Source: Rhizoctonia solani (lineage: Eukaryota > Basidiomycota > Agaricomycetes > Cantharellales > Ceratobasidiaceae). Taken from it: 64,000 bases of DNA. Under the pieces are notes generated by a model. The model was not told the DNA's origin, ran no database searches, and saw only the letters and a list, made by a program, of their open reading frames with translations. The stretch is taken from positions 1 through 64,000 of the forward strand of contig NC_057382.1 of assembly GCF_016906535.1 (NCBI RefSeq). Direction: 5' to 3'. This document shows positions 8,558 through 20,899 of the stretch, piece by piece (the stretch's first letter is position 1; each line of letters opens with the position of its first letter). Made by a program: the position numbers and the translations under genes.

Positions 8558-11206
8558 CTATTTGAAACTGCGCAAATGATGAGTACCATTATCATCTGCG
8601 GACTGGACAATTGACTCGTACCGGCGTTTTTGGGAAGGAGGTGTAACAATTGATTCGTGCCGCCGCTTCCGCGGAGGCATAAGGACACAATCCATGACAA
8701 GGCGCGGGGCAGCTCTCCGAAAATCGCCCCGTGCCGTACCTTGGGCAGAGTTTAACCTGGCTCCTGACGTAGCTCTTGCCCTGGCTCTATCGGGGTCTTT
8801 GACTTCAAGATGCTCTTGTAGTGTTATCATCGGCAGGGATTCCGTCTTTGCAGAAACCTGTCGGAGATCCTCTAATATCCTCTTCCCGACTTGATAAGAC
8901 TTTTCGATCATTTTATCGTTGATTTGACTAGTATTCTTCAGGTCCATTAGCTTGTATGCCGCATTGTATATCTGGTTCATTAAATCCAACCACGTAACCA
9001 ACAAGGATGTTAATTCCGTGGAAAGATGCAAAGTGAACTCCCGGAATACGGGGATCGATAAAGAATTTCGCTTTGTCCTTTCGTCATGGAATATGCTATG
9101 AAAGTCAGCAAGCCGATCTCGGTCAGTTGTCCCGGTGGGGACCAAGTAGAACATCATCCACACACATAGCCACCAGAATGACTCCATATCGTGAAGCGGG
9201 TTGTGACGAAATGGAGGTGCTCGCATCGGCAAGTTAGAAGACCAAAGTGTTGATTGCTCGATCAATTCATCCAGGTCAATACTAGCGCTCACATCCTGAG
9301 ATCGGGTTATCTCAAATATCGATGGTGAGTCATAACTTCGACCTCTGTTGCCATAAACGCTCTTGTGCCCTGTGAACAATAATGTCAAGCAGTTTCATTT
9401 CCATGACAGTAGCTTGAGTACTCACGGTCCTCACATCATGAGGGGTACTTGTGTCGTGAATATCCTTGGCGTATTCAAGGTCCAACACCACACCTCGTTC
9501 GGCCAACGTTCCCATAGCTGGCACCAGCATCACATTCCCTGAACTCACATCACGATGAACCTTCCCGGAAAGGTGTATGGCATGAAGCCCTTTTAATTCA
9601 GATGGACAAAGTCGATTTGTTAACTGTAGTGATTCACTTTGCCACAGGTTACACTCACCTTCCCACCCGCCTTGTATTGCAGTGAAAACCTTTGAAAAAA
9701 CACGAAGTTCCTGTACTGGTGTACCAATCTCCTGAAATACGATTCGATAATGATATCGAGTATGATCACTAAGGCAGATTGGGTTGCAATGCCCCTCCGT
9801 GGTTGAGGGAGGAATGGGGTCTGGAAGGCCAATGCTATCTCTTGAAGTGCTTGCAAGATGAGTTTTGCTTCCAGTGGAGGTGCCCATATAAGCTACACCC
9901 AACCGCTTGCGTGTACGTAAGAGAATTTTTGTTGGCTCAAACTGTCTTTTGCAGCCAAGAGGCTCATGGGTACTGTCGGGAATTGATGTTGCAGCAGAGT
10001 CATGGGGAACAAATCCATGGTCGATGGGTGTAAGAAGATGTTGAGCGTATTCCGTGTGTGTCGTGCGAATTGTATTCAGAAGCTGGTGCTCCGCGGTACG
10101 ATCTGCGTACACCCATACGTCTTTGAGAGCATATGAAGGCCCACAAGGCAAGCCGTTTACAAGTTTCCGCACCTCCCATACACGAGTTCCACGGCCCGTC
10201 AAACTGTCAGTTCCGAGGTCAGAGATTACTCGGAGAGTTCGGTATACACAGGCGGTTTTTGCCTTGTCATTGTGAACTGTTATATCATACGAGGGTTCCG
10301 ACTCTCCGTTGTTGTTGGGAGCCGCGGTCATGCTGAAGTCAAAACCCAGTTGGCCAGAGTTGGCCACCTGTATAGACAGAAGAATGCGAACAAGCTGCTT
10401 CCAATCCTACGTAACAAAACCTTCTTATCAAACAGACTAACATCCGTTTTCTCAGGCCACTTACTGTATTGATGTCAAATTCTTCTGAAGCAACTATGTC
10501 TGACCGATTGTTGAACCACAGCCTTGCTTTTGTATCTTCCCAGGTAAGTCCGTAGACATATCTACGACAAGGATCGTTGCGCATGATGTGATGCATTGAC
10601 CATATCACCTTGCCAAAACCCTTGTGGCAAGTTAGAACGTTAGATACAAAGGTTTCATAAAATACTCACATCAACTGTTGAATCATCGTTACGTGATTTC
10701 TTGAATTCCATGGGCATAATGATATCAGACCATCCCACCTGCTTGCCCGCCTTGGCTATATGAAGGTGTCCATCTGGGCGAGATGTGTTACGGCGATTGC
10801 TAGGTGGGGTGGCTTCACCAGTTACCAGGAGACGTATATCCAGTGAGGCAACAACATTCAAATTTTTGGTTGTAGACCCGGCAATCTCCTCCAGAAATTT
10901 GAATGTCTTGCCCTCCGCTATATTGGACTGGCTTGGGTCCTGTGACAAAAAACACCATCTTGGGGTTTTCTTCTTTCTATTAAATCGAATAGTACGAGTA
11001 GTAGTTAGATTCTTGTACGCTTTTTCTAGTAAGCTCTGCGAGACATGCGGAAGAACAGTTTCCATCAGGGAAGTCAGATAAACCTCCTGAACCACAGGGT
11101 TGTCGCGCAAGAGTGTTGTTTGGGATTCAGCCACATTGGTAGACAGATAACTAGAAGTGTGAGTGTATCTAGGTCTTGCGGGAGAGTCACCTCGAGTATC
11201 AGTCAT
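8558..11206 (-). CDS. FunK1-type protein kinase, full-length form
   Basis: Complete FunK1 architecture spread over about six exons. Exon 1 (10670-11206; ATG 11204-11206) has the N-terminal FunK1 region ending in VGWSDIIMPMEFKKS. Exon 2 (10465-10608) has WSMHHIMRNDPCRRYVYGLT. Exon 3 starts at 10406 with DWKQLVRILLS and leads to the N-lobe (GRGTRVWEV, YALKDVW). After a 69-nt intron (9590-9658) come GKVHRDVSSGNVM (catalytic loop) and LDLEYAKD (DFG position, DLE). After another intron (9370-9425), GTRAFMATEV is the activation segment. A further short intron near 9302-9350 is needed to reach RHNPLHDMESFWWLCVW. The C-terminus is basic and has a small duplication (KRRHESIV, KRRYESIV). It looks intact if the splicing is right. 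Confidence 0.85.
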
Positions 11207-11450
11207 AACCTCAGGAACAGTGAGCCCAATGAACAGTTGTAGTAGTGGCGCACAATAAGTTGTTTGATTAGCGCTGACAATCCACACGTGACCCCTGGCT
11301 TGTTTCTATACTGTTTATATTTTGTGTCACTCTTGTGAATCGTGATTGTGTACGAGTATATCTGGTAGTAGGGTATACCATGGGGTGGTAAACAGATCAG
11401 AGATAATCTCACAGTCTGACTATGACAGAGCAAAACGTTCAACTTCTAGA

Positions 11451-14400
11451 TTACAAAGGACCCCACGAGTAAGGCGGATAGATATTATAATCTCCCTGGC
11501 CAGTCCCAACGAATGCATGATCTCCGGAAACGGGTAAATCTCCGTAAATCTGCATCACATATTTTAGCATCAAAAGTGACCCCATTCAGATCAAACTTAC
11601 CGAATTTTGGATCCATTCTGGCCAATCCCCATCAACGCTCAACAGTCCATGGGCAATATCGTTAGGAACTCCGTGTTCATAGAGTCCCAGATTCGAACTC
11701 ATCAAGTTCCCGAAATCGTTGGTGTATTCGGTTCCTCCCAAAGGCTGGATGACCGCACTTGAAGAAAAATCAACAATAGGCAAAGCCTCAGTCCGGGTAT
11801 CCGAAGGAGGGGTCGTTTCTTTTTTAGCTTGCAGCCGTGCTTGGGAGACTTTGATCATTTGAAAAAGCGAGCGAGCAAACCTACCGGCGGGCACTTTTCG
11901 ACAGTTAGCTGAGGTGAAATGGTACTTGATCAAATTTCTTACCCTCTTCCAGTAGGTGTGCCAGCTGATCAACCATCACGATCATCGCATGTACATCCAA
12001 GTCCTGCGGGAAAAGTCGCGTTAAGCGGAGTAGAAACGCCCCAGCAAACGTAGCACATGTGTGGCTATATGCTATAGCTGAAGGGTAACGGGAGTAAGCG
12101 TTGACTGTCACGCTGGAGCAACAAGAGGCGTACCATATCTTAAACCAAAACGATACTCTGCATTATCAAGACAAACTCGTATCGCTGACTGAGCATATTC
12201 AATTGCTCTCAGCGCTACGGCTTTCATCTATTACAATATGCATTAGGACGAGAGAGCTGGGTATGAAAAATGTTCAAACCAACCTCAGGTCGCAAAGCCT
12301 TGGCATCGGCTATGGTATGTAGATTTCTTAGCGCGATGCAGTGATGAAAAAGATGGGCGTATAACAACTGTATTCTGGCCGAGGAGTGAAAAAATTCCAT
12401 ATCACGAGATGAGAGTCCGAGCTCTCCTACATGATAAATAGAATCAGTTCAAAAGCCCTGTCGCAAGACTGCAACCTACTCATAATTATAGTCCATTCAG
12501 CCAGCCAGGCGTCAAGTTCAACAATGCTCTGTGACAGAGTTTCGATTACTTGATTTTCGTTAACCGGTTCATCCAACGGACCAAGTCGATCGTGTATTTT
12601 ACCTGCAGAGAGCGGTAAGAACTGCTTGACGGCGGGTGCTTGAGCACTTACTTTGCAATGTCATCAATTCGCATGTTGACACTAGTCGAACATCAGTTGG
12701 TATGGCCAGCGGATGTTTGAGAAGAATGTCTCTCGCTAAAATGGAAAGATCAGTAATTTCGCCATCCAATTAGGGTAGAAACAAACCTCTTATCAAGCTC
12801 TACAAGTTAACAGATGAAAAAATCGTAAAAATCGTTTAATAACATCAAAGAGAGAGAGGGATGGAGAGGGAGAGGGAGTGTGTGTATGTGTGTGTGGTTT
12901 TACCTTGTCGCCTTTCATCATCGCGGGCCTGGACCCATACATCAGAGACCATTCTTGGGAAATTTATTTAAACGAGTACCAACCGACCAGTTCCAAACGA
13001 TATCCTTGACACCCATGGACCCATCAGTCCGGCATGAACTTGAAACTCAAACCATATTCGTCACTTACTGGTACTCTACCGTTTGTTCAGAACAGAATTC
13101 CATGATCCGTAGTAACAGACTCACCAAAGACATATAGTCCACACCAGGTACGAGCTGCAACAATCAATGCACGCTCAGTATCGCTCGTGCGGTCGGTACT
13201 GGGGACGTTTTGGCGACGGGCAAGCCTAGGCAAAGCTTTATGCAACCCAAGCTCGACCGCATATCGAATAGCATGGCCTTCGACAAAAGTGTCATAAAAG
13301 AACTCGAGTCTGTGGAACATAAAATGGCCTACCTGCAGCAAGCCAACCAATAGGACCCGTCGAATGACTCCATCCGGCGATTAATAGCAAACCTTGGACG
13401 ATTTCAACTGATTTGACAGGACCGAAGAGGTACTCTTTGGCCATACAGGAGCATTCACGAACAAGAGCCATCTGGGTCTGATGAATGTCAATCAGCAGAG
13501 AGCACCGTCGAAATGCAGGAATCGCCTACTTGACTTGGTGGGCCGCCTCCGTCTCTTGCTTTGCTCGCCGTCATGAGAATACAGTTCAGAAGAAAGGGAG
13601 AACGGGCTCGTATTGAAGCAAGGGTATCAATTGATTTGTTGAATACAGCCTATAAGCCTAAAATTAAACTCAGAACCCAACAACCAATCACCAAACTCAC
13701 CAAAACTCGATAGCATCCGGTAAAATATCTTCAAACGAGTTGGGAATGTGATTTGACCATAAAAAACGTAACACACGTACATCTGATGTAATTCCATTGC
13801 CTCTTCCTCGCTCACAATTCCCTTTTCAATCGCATCTTGCTCTCGCTCTGGTGACCTCTCGTCTTCGACCGCCTCGGATTTTGCCTGAGATATACTGTGG
13901 CCTTCTAACTCTTCGGGCCCGGTGTCTTGCGTACCCAATCTTGCGTCGTCATCAACTGCAGGCGAGGCTTCTGAGGCAGTCATTCTGGGAGTCGACTGGG
14001 TGCCATGAGGAGAAAGCCCGACGGATGTACTGTAAGGAGAAGGTGCAGGACGCGATGGATAACCTAGATCCTTTGATCAACTTGGGTGTACTTGAGCGAG
14101 CGACTATTTGCCGAAGTGGGACTTGCCTTCAGGACTGGAGCCCTCCCCCCTTTTCCGCTTGACACCCTGCCTCGAACTGTTCGATTGTGCGGCCACACTG
14201 GCCAGGTCTGTCTTCCCATGAGCAAAACAATATCCGACCAAATTTTCAATACAGCGAGAGACATACCATTCAACACTCCGATCGGGGCGAGCAATGCAGA
14301 GCTTGGGATATCACCTTCATCATCTGAATTTGCTGCACTCGTTATCCCGGAAAGTAGAGTTGGACGATATGGGGATGACGGGGCTGGTAATCGGCGGTGT

Positions 14401-15158
14401 GAAGGATGAAGGTGAGAAGGTGGATAAAGGTGATTGAGTACTGAGCTTGGCCGATGAGTAAAGGCCTTGGTAGAAGCTGGAGGAGAGCGGGAATGGTAAT
14501 GTCGAGGAAGTACGGAGTGAAGGCTTGGTAACTGACGCTGCTGTCGAATTTGAGATGGATAAGGCCCGGGAGGTCGGGTAGGTTCGGGTGTGGGCGGTTG
14601 AGTGAGCTGCGAGCGGCTGTTGTTTGGGAGCTCGTGGAGGAGAGTGGCGGATGTCGGTGTGCTGGTGAGGAGAGCCGAGTTGATTGGGTCAACTAGATGT
14701 CGAGACGGATTCCTAAGCTCGGCGAGTATCTCACTGAGCGTCGCTTGCATAGTCACAAACTGTGTTTCGAGCTTCTGTAAACGCCTTTTATGATCAATTA
14801 TCAGCACTTTATACGTAATTGACCATGACTATAATCGCAACTCACTCATTCGAGTCAGGATCAGATTTCGGAACCTTTTCAAAGATGCATTCGGTTGCAT
14901 TCGCCCGGCATCTCGCACATGGTGGGTTATCAGGGCCTTCGCATCTCATTTTCTGTCTACAGAGACGAATAATCTTAATCGCAAGTTCGGAGCCACACTC
15001 TGGAAATTAGTGACCTACTTTCGGCAGGCATTACAGGCACGATTAACACGAAGCACTGGCTTAGGACCATTGTGTGGTGGAGGTGGAGCTTGGCCAGATT
15101 GCGGTGGGGGAACGCCATTGGGAAGGAGAGTTGGCAACGCCTTTTTTCCTGCCATCAT
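11451..15158 (-). CDS. Zn2Cys6 fungal transcription factor
   Basis: Exon 1 starts at ATG 15156-15158. A 62-nt... intron between 15018 and 14957 joins the two halves of a perfect Zn2Cys6 cluster: CNACRKQKMRC from exon 1/2, then CARCRANATEC (spacing CX2CX6C and CX2CX6C). A second intron leads to a leucine-rich coiled coil (RLQKLETQFVTMQATLSEI), the usual dimerisation segment. Downstream exons carry the fungal-specific transcription factor domain, seen as TFVEGHAIRYAVELGLHKAL (13200-13310). The last exon follows a GTAAGT donor near 11604 and ends at TAA 11451-11453. One intron near 14065-14130 appears to use a GC donor (GCAAGT). The protein would bind CGG-type sites and act in the nucleus; its target genes are unknown. 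Several middle exon boundaries are not resolved. Confidence 0.8.
12849..12897. repeat. GA/GT low-complexity tract
   Basis: A run of GA-rich then TG-rich simple sequence (AGAGAGAGAGGG..., TGTGTGTATGTGTGTGTGG). It lies in the middle of the transcription factor gene, in a stretch without open frame that is probably an intron. Confidence 0.7.
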
Positions 15159-16110
15159 CGGTCTCGTTTCCGACTCGCTGGCCACGTCGCTGGATGATCA
15201 TCCCCCGCATCAGTGGCAGTACAGTCACGTGGAAATCAATAAGCGCCAGCGTCTTGTCCAATACCAACCGTGCTCAGTGATGCTACTGAGTGTACAACGC
15301 TTCCGACCTTCATCTCGTATAAGTGAATTGAATGAGAACCCCTGCAGTCGCTTTCGGCAAGCTCGTGGAATGGCTCGTGGCTTGTTAGAACACAATCATA
15401 CATCCGTCGCGTCGTTTCTAGATCTATTTCTAGAGGCCTTGATAGTTTGCCAGTAATACAATCATTGTTTGATACCCATCATTATTTCTCCCTTGCCCTA
15501 TAAGCTACCATCACTTACGGGGATGGGCTTACTACTGATCCAGTACCCCATACAATCCCACTAAACGACTCTGTGAATCATTCCCTCAACGTGATCACTG
15601 ATTTTTCATATTTATTTGAGGATATATGCGTATTATTTACTTGCTTGTTATCTTGTCCCGGTCGTCTGTGTCTCAACCCAATCCTGGGTGGTGCAAACAT
15701 AGTCAAGAGTCACCTGAGGGCGATTATTTAGTTACATTTCTATTACAGGAGCTGCACGCAAACAAGGCAAGCCACTCAATCAACAAGACGAAAGAAAGAA
15801 TTTTGCATTACAAGAGACTACCCTGCAGCTCGTGGGCCAGCATTCACACGCCGTCCCCGAAATTGTAGCAGATTAGACCAACTACGTATACATCGATGTT
15901 TTGCGCGAACGGTATGCGGATCTCGAGTTCAATCGTGGCGCCATGTTTGCGCTTCCAGGAGGGTTACAGAAGGTCGGGGAGGCTCATGATGATAAGGAAT
16001 TCCACTCTAACTCCCAGCGCGCATCGGAGCCCGAGTATCTGTCTGAGCTCAATGATCCAGCATAATTATCCCCTTTCCCATTATCTTCCCCTCTTTTGCT
16101 ATTGGCATTG
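15159..16110. other. Gene-free stretch upstream of the regulator
   Basis: Divergent short frames without recognisable domains. The right-hand side of this block, next to 15158, should include the promoter of the Zn2Cys6 gene. No clear TATA box, repeat or RNA gene was seen. Confidence 0.4.
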
Positions 16111-16322
16111 CACGGTGAACCCCAAAAGTACGGAAAATCTGCATGACGTCTAGATTTTTCCAGAAATCAGCACCTCAAATCGCAGAATCCGCACGCCGAT
16201 GGCACACAGGGATGAGTTGAGGATGCGGATTTATGAAAAAAACCGGCCGGATTTTGCCAACACTCCACATATAACACGCGATTTTTTACACCCAGAAAAT
16301 CCGCACTTTTGGGGTCCACCGT
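16111..16322. mobile_element. MITE-like element with ~30-bp terminal inverted repeats
   Basis: The left end CACGGTGAACCCCAAAAGT and the right end (reverse-complemented ACGGTGGACCCCAAAAGT) form imperfect terminal inverted repeats extending to CGGAAAATCTG and CGGATTTTCTG. ATTG occurs on both sides (16107-16110 and 16323-16326) and may be a target duplication. There is no coding capacity. Subterminal GCGGATTT blocks repeat inside it. Confidence 0.7.
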
Positions 16323-16927
16323 ATTGACTCCAAGGTTTATTTATATACGTCTCTTACTTTCTGTCTTGCTATATGCTACCTTCTTTGCAGAGAAATTGAC
16401 AAGAAAGCCACTGAGAGCCGAGGGGCTCGCTTGCTTGGGGTGGCTCACTTCGAATTCCCCAGCTTTGACCTTTTATCAGTATCCTATAATTCCTAGGGGC
16501 TCACCAGCGGTTATCTAAATCCATTGGATTTCTAGAGAACTTATCCCTGGTCAAATTGCCGAATCTGCAAGGACAACCATACTTAGGAGTGCTGAACTAA
16601 TCAAATAAATAATGAATAACCACAGTTTACTGAACTTATCCCTACATAACGAAACTTCTGTTGAAATTAGTTAGTTTCTGCCTACAGCCATTCACCTTCA
16701 CTCTTTCTGAGAAGTTGGGAAAGGTTGCTTGGTACCGGTCTCTTTAATCCATTTGACTTGTTCAAGTCTCTCATACTGTATATTACCCCATGGACCAGAC
16801 TCCCATAAAAATATCCATCGCTCTTATGTCAGGCTCCCAGACGCTTCAAGCAGTGAAACAAAGAACAAATCTAGTACTCAAAAACCACCATCGTAAGAGA
16901 ACGTATTTACAGAACGGCTCATTGACT

Positions 16928-17756
16928 TTATGGGCAGTAAGTGATGGTGAAATCATTTCCGGCACAGGCCCGCACGGCTTGGTCAACTGGGCCAGTTCCC
17001 CCGCAAGTACCAGAGGTATCGCCTGGACGGTAAGCCTGATATTGAATTTTCATATGAGTTTGCACGCCACATCAACTGCCAGTGTTAAGAGCTTGCTTAC
17101 CTGGTTGCAAGGGCAGCTCGCCGATCCACAGGTGACTGAGCCACAGGTGCTGGTGATTTTCTGGGCCTGTATTGAGGTGTTAATTAATATTGTGTAGAAA
17201 GTGTGCCTTATTTTGGTTGAAAACTCAAACTACGTACCACACTGAACGCTAGAATATTTGAGATGTCGTAGTAATTGAGGCCTCCCGCGTTCATATTGAA
17301 CTCAGACATAGAACATTTCTGGATAGCAGCTTAAATGTTAACTCCTTGGCAAACATTGTAAATGCGACTCACTCCATAACAGTTATTGGCACACGAACCA
17401 TCCCCAGCGACATCACAAACGCGACCGATCCAGCCGTCAGGAACAGAGACGCTCTTGGAGGTCCCTGCCCCAATATCAACGCGTGCCGCTCCAGTGTATG
17501 GACTGCCGCTCCAGTTATCGACCCTCACACCGACTCCCCTGATAAAGAAAAAGTATAAATGTCTGTCAATGGCACATATGTCGTACCACCCTTACCATGA
17601 ACAATTATTCTGACCATTTCATAATTAGATATCAGCAACCTGTCTTGATGGTGTCAAAACCTGAATCCTTACCTTCAACGTAAGTTTGTGGGCAGCTTGG
17701 ACCCCCGATATAAGGAACACCAAAGCGGAAACGGTAGATGCGATGGAAAAATGCAT
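16928..17756 (-). CDS. Small secreted thaumatin-like protein
   Basis: Six exons give a 172-residue protein in one clean frame: 17673-17756, 17596-17609 (14 nt), 17373-17538, 17238-17318, 17101-17166 and 16928-17035, all with GT-AG introns. Residues 1-21 form a signal peptide (MHFSIASTVSALVFLISG...). The mature part starts with HKLTLKNNCSWGV, the usual beta-strand and first Cys of thaumatin-like proteins. It goes on through PDGWIGRVC, MSEFNMNAGGLNYYDIS (the family's EF...YDIS segment) and a cysteine-rich loop (CPCNQ), and ends FTITYCP, the classic C-terminus. Length fits the small thaumatin class of fungi. It is likely extracellular, possibly acting on beta-glucan, which is inference. Most single-frame views miss this gene because every exon is short. 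Confidence 0.85.
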
Positions 17757-19773
17757 ATTTGGGAGATTTCTTTGTGAGTAAGTGAAATAGCTAAACCTCT
17801 GTGACGATAGCTGCCTGGCAATGAGGCTGGTACTTATAGGCCCCCATTCAATCGATATCTTCTTAGGCCTGAGAGGCCAGTCAGTGGTGCATGTGCCTCG
17901 AGGGATACAGCCCTCGACAATATTTGATCCGGTTCGGCAGACTAGCCACCGGGGTTCACGGGCTGGAGGATGCATTCAACTAAGGTATCTGAAATCGATG
18001 TCTATACGCACAGGTAATTGTTATGCAAAGCTTTTTGCTGGTGTGTTTTGAAAGCAATATTTCAGATGAGCCTTTCTTGACTATTACTTTGCTGTCAGTA
18101 TCTCAAGCGTTTTAGCTACTTAATTAACTATACTAGACCTCACTTGAATCCGCATACATGGCCCTCAATTATGATTTCGTGTATATCAAAACACCAGGCG
18201 CTCGCTTGAATGGGCGCGTATCCATCGCTTATTACAGCGCCAAGCTCTCCGGTTGTTTTCTTACGCCCAAGAAGCACACCTCCAACTGATTCAAACAGGA
18301 ACTCTCGATCGAGTATCAGCCCGGGCGTTCGGCTGATTTTGCCGGGTGATGGAAGATCATCTGAGCAGGCCTACTGACCTACTTGAGCAAAAGCACCTCC
18401 GTGTCCCAAGCATCAATAATACTATTAATTCTATCATAACGAAGTTTGAGCCTTATGAGCACCTTACTTGGAACTATCCATTACAGGGCGGGTCTATGTG
18501 AAATCGGGGGGAGGGGGCAGCGGATAGTCATAATCATTATCATGACCGAGATAACCGAAGAGGCTTGTTTGGGTCGTCCTAGATCCGGGTCAATCGAGAT
18601 GAGTGGCTATTCTTCGGGGTTGCTTCCTTTATTGGGTTTTTGAACTTATATTCAAACTCTGCTTATGAGGCGTTGGTTCCGGGGCATGACGATACAAGTG
18701 GTATGTAGCTAACGGCCGACTCGATATCGATATCGAACTATATGTATATACCGCGTCTATATATACTCCTAACTTCTCAATGCTCTTCACCTCTTTTAAA
18801 TCAGGGATACATTCTCAATCATTTATGAGAGCTCATGTAGTTTAAATATCTGTAGTAAATCGATTCGGATCTGAAGTACAACTCGTGCGTGGGTTGGGTG
18901 GCTACAAGGCTCCTGTCGCGATCATATAGCAATGGAGGGGGTGGTAAAAAGGTGTCGGGCGAGCCAAATGTGCTAGTCAGTGCGGTGGTCGCGAGCAAAC
19001 TAGTTGCTCGCGATGCCGTGCCGCGTGGCTGATTTCATATCTAGGCCCGGAATCGGAAAGCTTGGAGGCCCACCAGCTACCGCTCAAAATATGTAGGACC
19101 TTACGTCCATGACCACACGCCCTTACGACCGCCTCCATACGTCCTTACGGCCGCCACACTCCAGTCCTTATGACCTCCCGTCCCACGCCCTTAGGGCCCC
19201 TGTATCGGGTCGAAAGGCCCTTCCGTGCTTACTACCTCGTCTCGTCCTCTGTTGTTTTCCTTCTTTTCTCTTTCTTTCTTAGCGTAGTTTGCCTGGGTTT
19301 TGTGAGCGGTTAGCCTTAAGCTTATTCGCTTGTAGCTCTTTAAATATGAATAAAAATAATAAAAATAAGCCGTGCCGCGTGATCTACATAAGCGCCGTCC
19401 CTAGCCTGCCATGCATCTCCGCGGGTCCATGACATCATCGTATCAAGACGAGGGCCCGTAAACCAAGTTTAAATTGATCACAACTACATTCGCCACCTTA
19501 CTTTAGCCCAAATGAGTCATCATAGACTTGATATTAAAAGATGCAATCCTGCGGCACTATTATGTTCCAGGTCCCGGTGTCACCTTTGGTGCTGGGTAGT
19601 CACTCACGTGCGTCGAAGCCGGATCACATGCTGGGAACCAACTTCACCCCGCCTTAAATTACTACCGGGCAAACCTCTGCCTTGCTTTCCACTTCCTTCC
19701 AGGCTTAGGCATATTGTCGGTACACCATCAACCAACCATTCCATAAAGCACGTGTGGCTCCTTGCATTACACG
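17757..19773. other. Gene-free stretch, possible degenerate LTR
   Basis: No supported gene in about 2 kb. The part 18950-19420 has features of a decayed LTR: a perfect 10-bp inverted repeat (18989-19013), degenerate CCTTAYGRCC repeats (19096-19200), an A-rich AAATAATAAAAATAAG tract and CCGTGCCGCGTGATCTACATAAGCGCCG (19372-19396). The last recalls the U3 layout of R1-R4, where GCCGTGCC, TAAGCGCCG and CACGTGAT occur together. Ends and target duplication were not found. Confidence 0.35.
18989..19013. repeat. Perfect inverted repeat, 10-bp arms
   Basis: TCGCGAGCAA (18989-18998) and TTGCTCGCGA (19004-19013) are exact reverse complements around a 5-nt loop (ACTAG). It could be a protein-binding palindrome or part of a decayed transposable element. 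Confidence 0.7.
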
Positions 19774-20899
19774 ATGTCAAATCTTGACAAAATGAAGTCT
19801 GACATCGAGTCTGCATTGGGTTCTCTGGTGTCTTCAACTCACAACATCTTGCCCACCGAAGCCAACCGACGACTGTATGAAATCGGAAATGAATATTTCA
19901 AAATATGCTCCGAGCGCCCCGCTCAGACCGCTGGATCTACAGCTGAAGAGGAAGAAGACTTTGATCGTGGCAATAGTACCCCCGGCGTTCCCCAATTCTT
20001 TTCTACCCTGTGGGAAACTGTTATTGGATGCGTGAACAATTCGCCTGTTCAGGAACAAGCTCATAGCGAGCACATCACTCGCCTTGTCGACCTTGTTGGC
20101 AAAATTAAAGACAATTCACAATCGGAAAACGGTGAATGGTCGATTAGAGGGGAAAATGCGGCTGGAGCACTTTGCCCTTACTAGGTCAAACACTTCGTGA
20201 TCATTACAATGGTAGGTGATCTTCTTGTCCGTCAAGCAACGAATAATCATGCGCTTTTCTTGTATAGAGCCTATCGACACGATGAGATTCAGCTCCTCTT
20301 CGTTATTATGCCGGGAAGGTCAAGCATCAGTAGCTGGGGCTTTTCAACTTGAAACTTCTCATCTCCATGGTGGGGAATCAGAATCGGATGTCACTCGTCT
20401 CGCGAAATCTCGCCATCAATGGCTGTCGCTTCAATCTTTCATCTCTCTTCTCTGGCGTGACTGCGGATACAGTGATTATGCTTTGTATGCGATCTGGGCC
20501 CTCCGTTCTGGACTGGAAGACTGGCCAGAATCACCGCCGGTTTACGGTACCGAGTGCGACACTTTTGAGGAAAGTCCAGCGTACCTTGCATTTCAAGTTG
20601 AAGCCGCGACGATATGGATATGCAACACGGCACCATTGATGTACAAATGCACGGAAATATGGGGACCGAAGGGTAATCCAGATTGGCCCAAGAGGGCAGG
20701 GGCCCCAGGTAGAGGTGGTAAACGATGGGATGGGGTGGATGGGTACGATCACGATCATAAACGATGGCAGGTATGGAAAGACGTCCTGAACAAGGTTATC
20801 CTATGGTGCGGTAGCGCTGGGAATGAGAAATTCCAGGATTCAAAAATAAATGATGCTTCCAAGCGTGCATTGGATGCTATGGAACAAGCTGAACGATAA
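19774..20899 (+). CDS. DUF3632-like protein
   Basis: Uncharacterised fungal protein. The start is ATG 19774. Exon 1 reads MSNLDKMKSDIESAL to a helical segment with ITRLVDLVGKIKD. The segment GWSTLPLLGQTLRDHYN (about 20162-20212) matches the W..LP...G..L.D.(W/Y)N signature that I associate with DUF3632. After an intron (about 20213-20271, GTAGGT...TATAG) the C-terminal exon has WLSLQSFISLLW and YALYAIWALRSGLED, and ends at TAA 20897-20899. Exon 1 and the GWSTLP segment are in different frames, so either a non-obvious intron (for example 20092-20146, GTTGGC...GATTAG) or a frameshift lies between. Function is unknown. The family assignment is from memory of the pattern. Confidence 0.6.

Noticed and set aside
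12849..12897. Possible regulatory or CRISPR-like repeat
   Set aside because: It is simple-sequence GA/GT in a probable intron, without spacers or unit structure.
16790..17197. 135-codon plus-strand frame
   Set aside because: Lies antisense to the last exons and introns of the thaumatin-like gene and has no recognisable domain.
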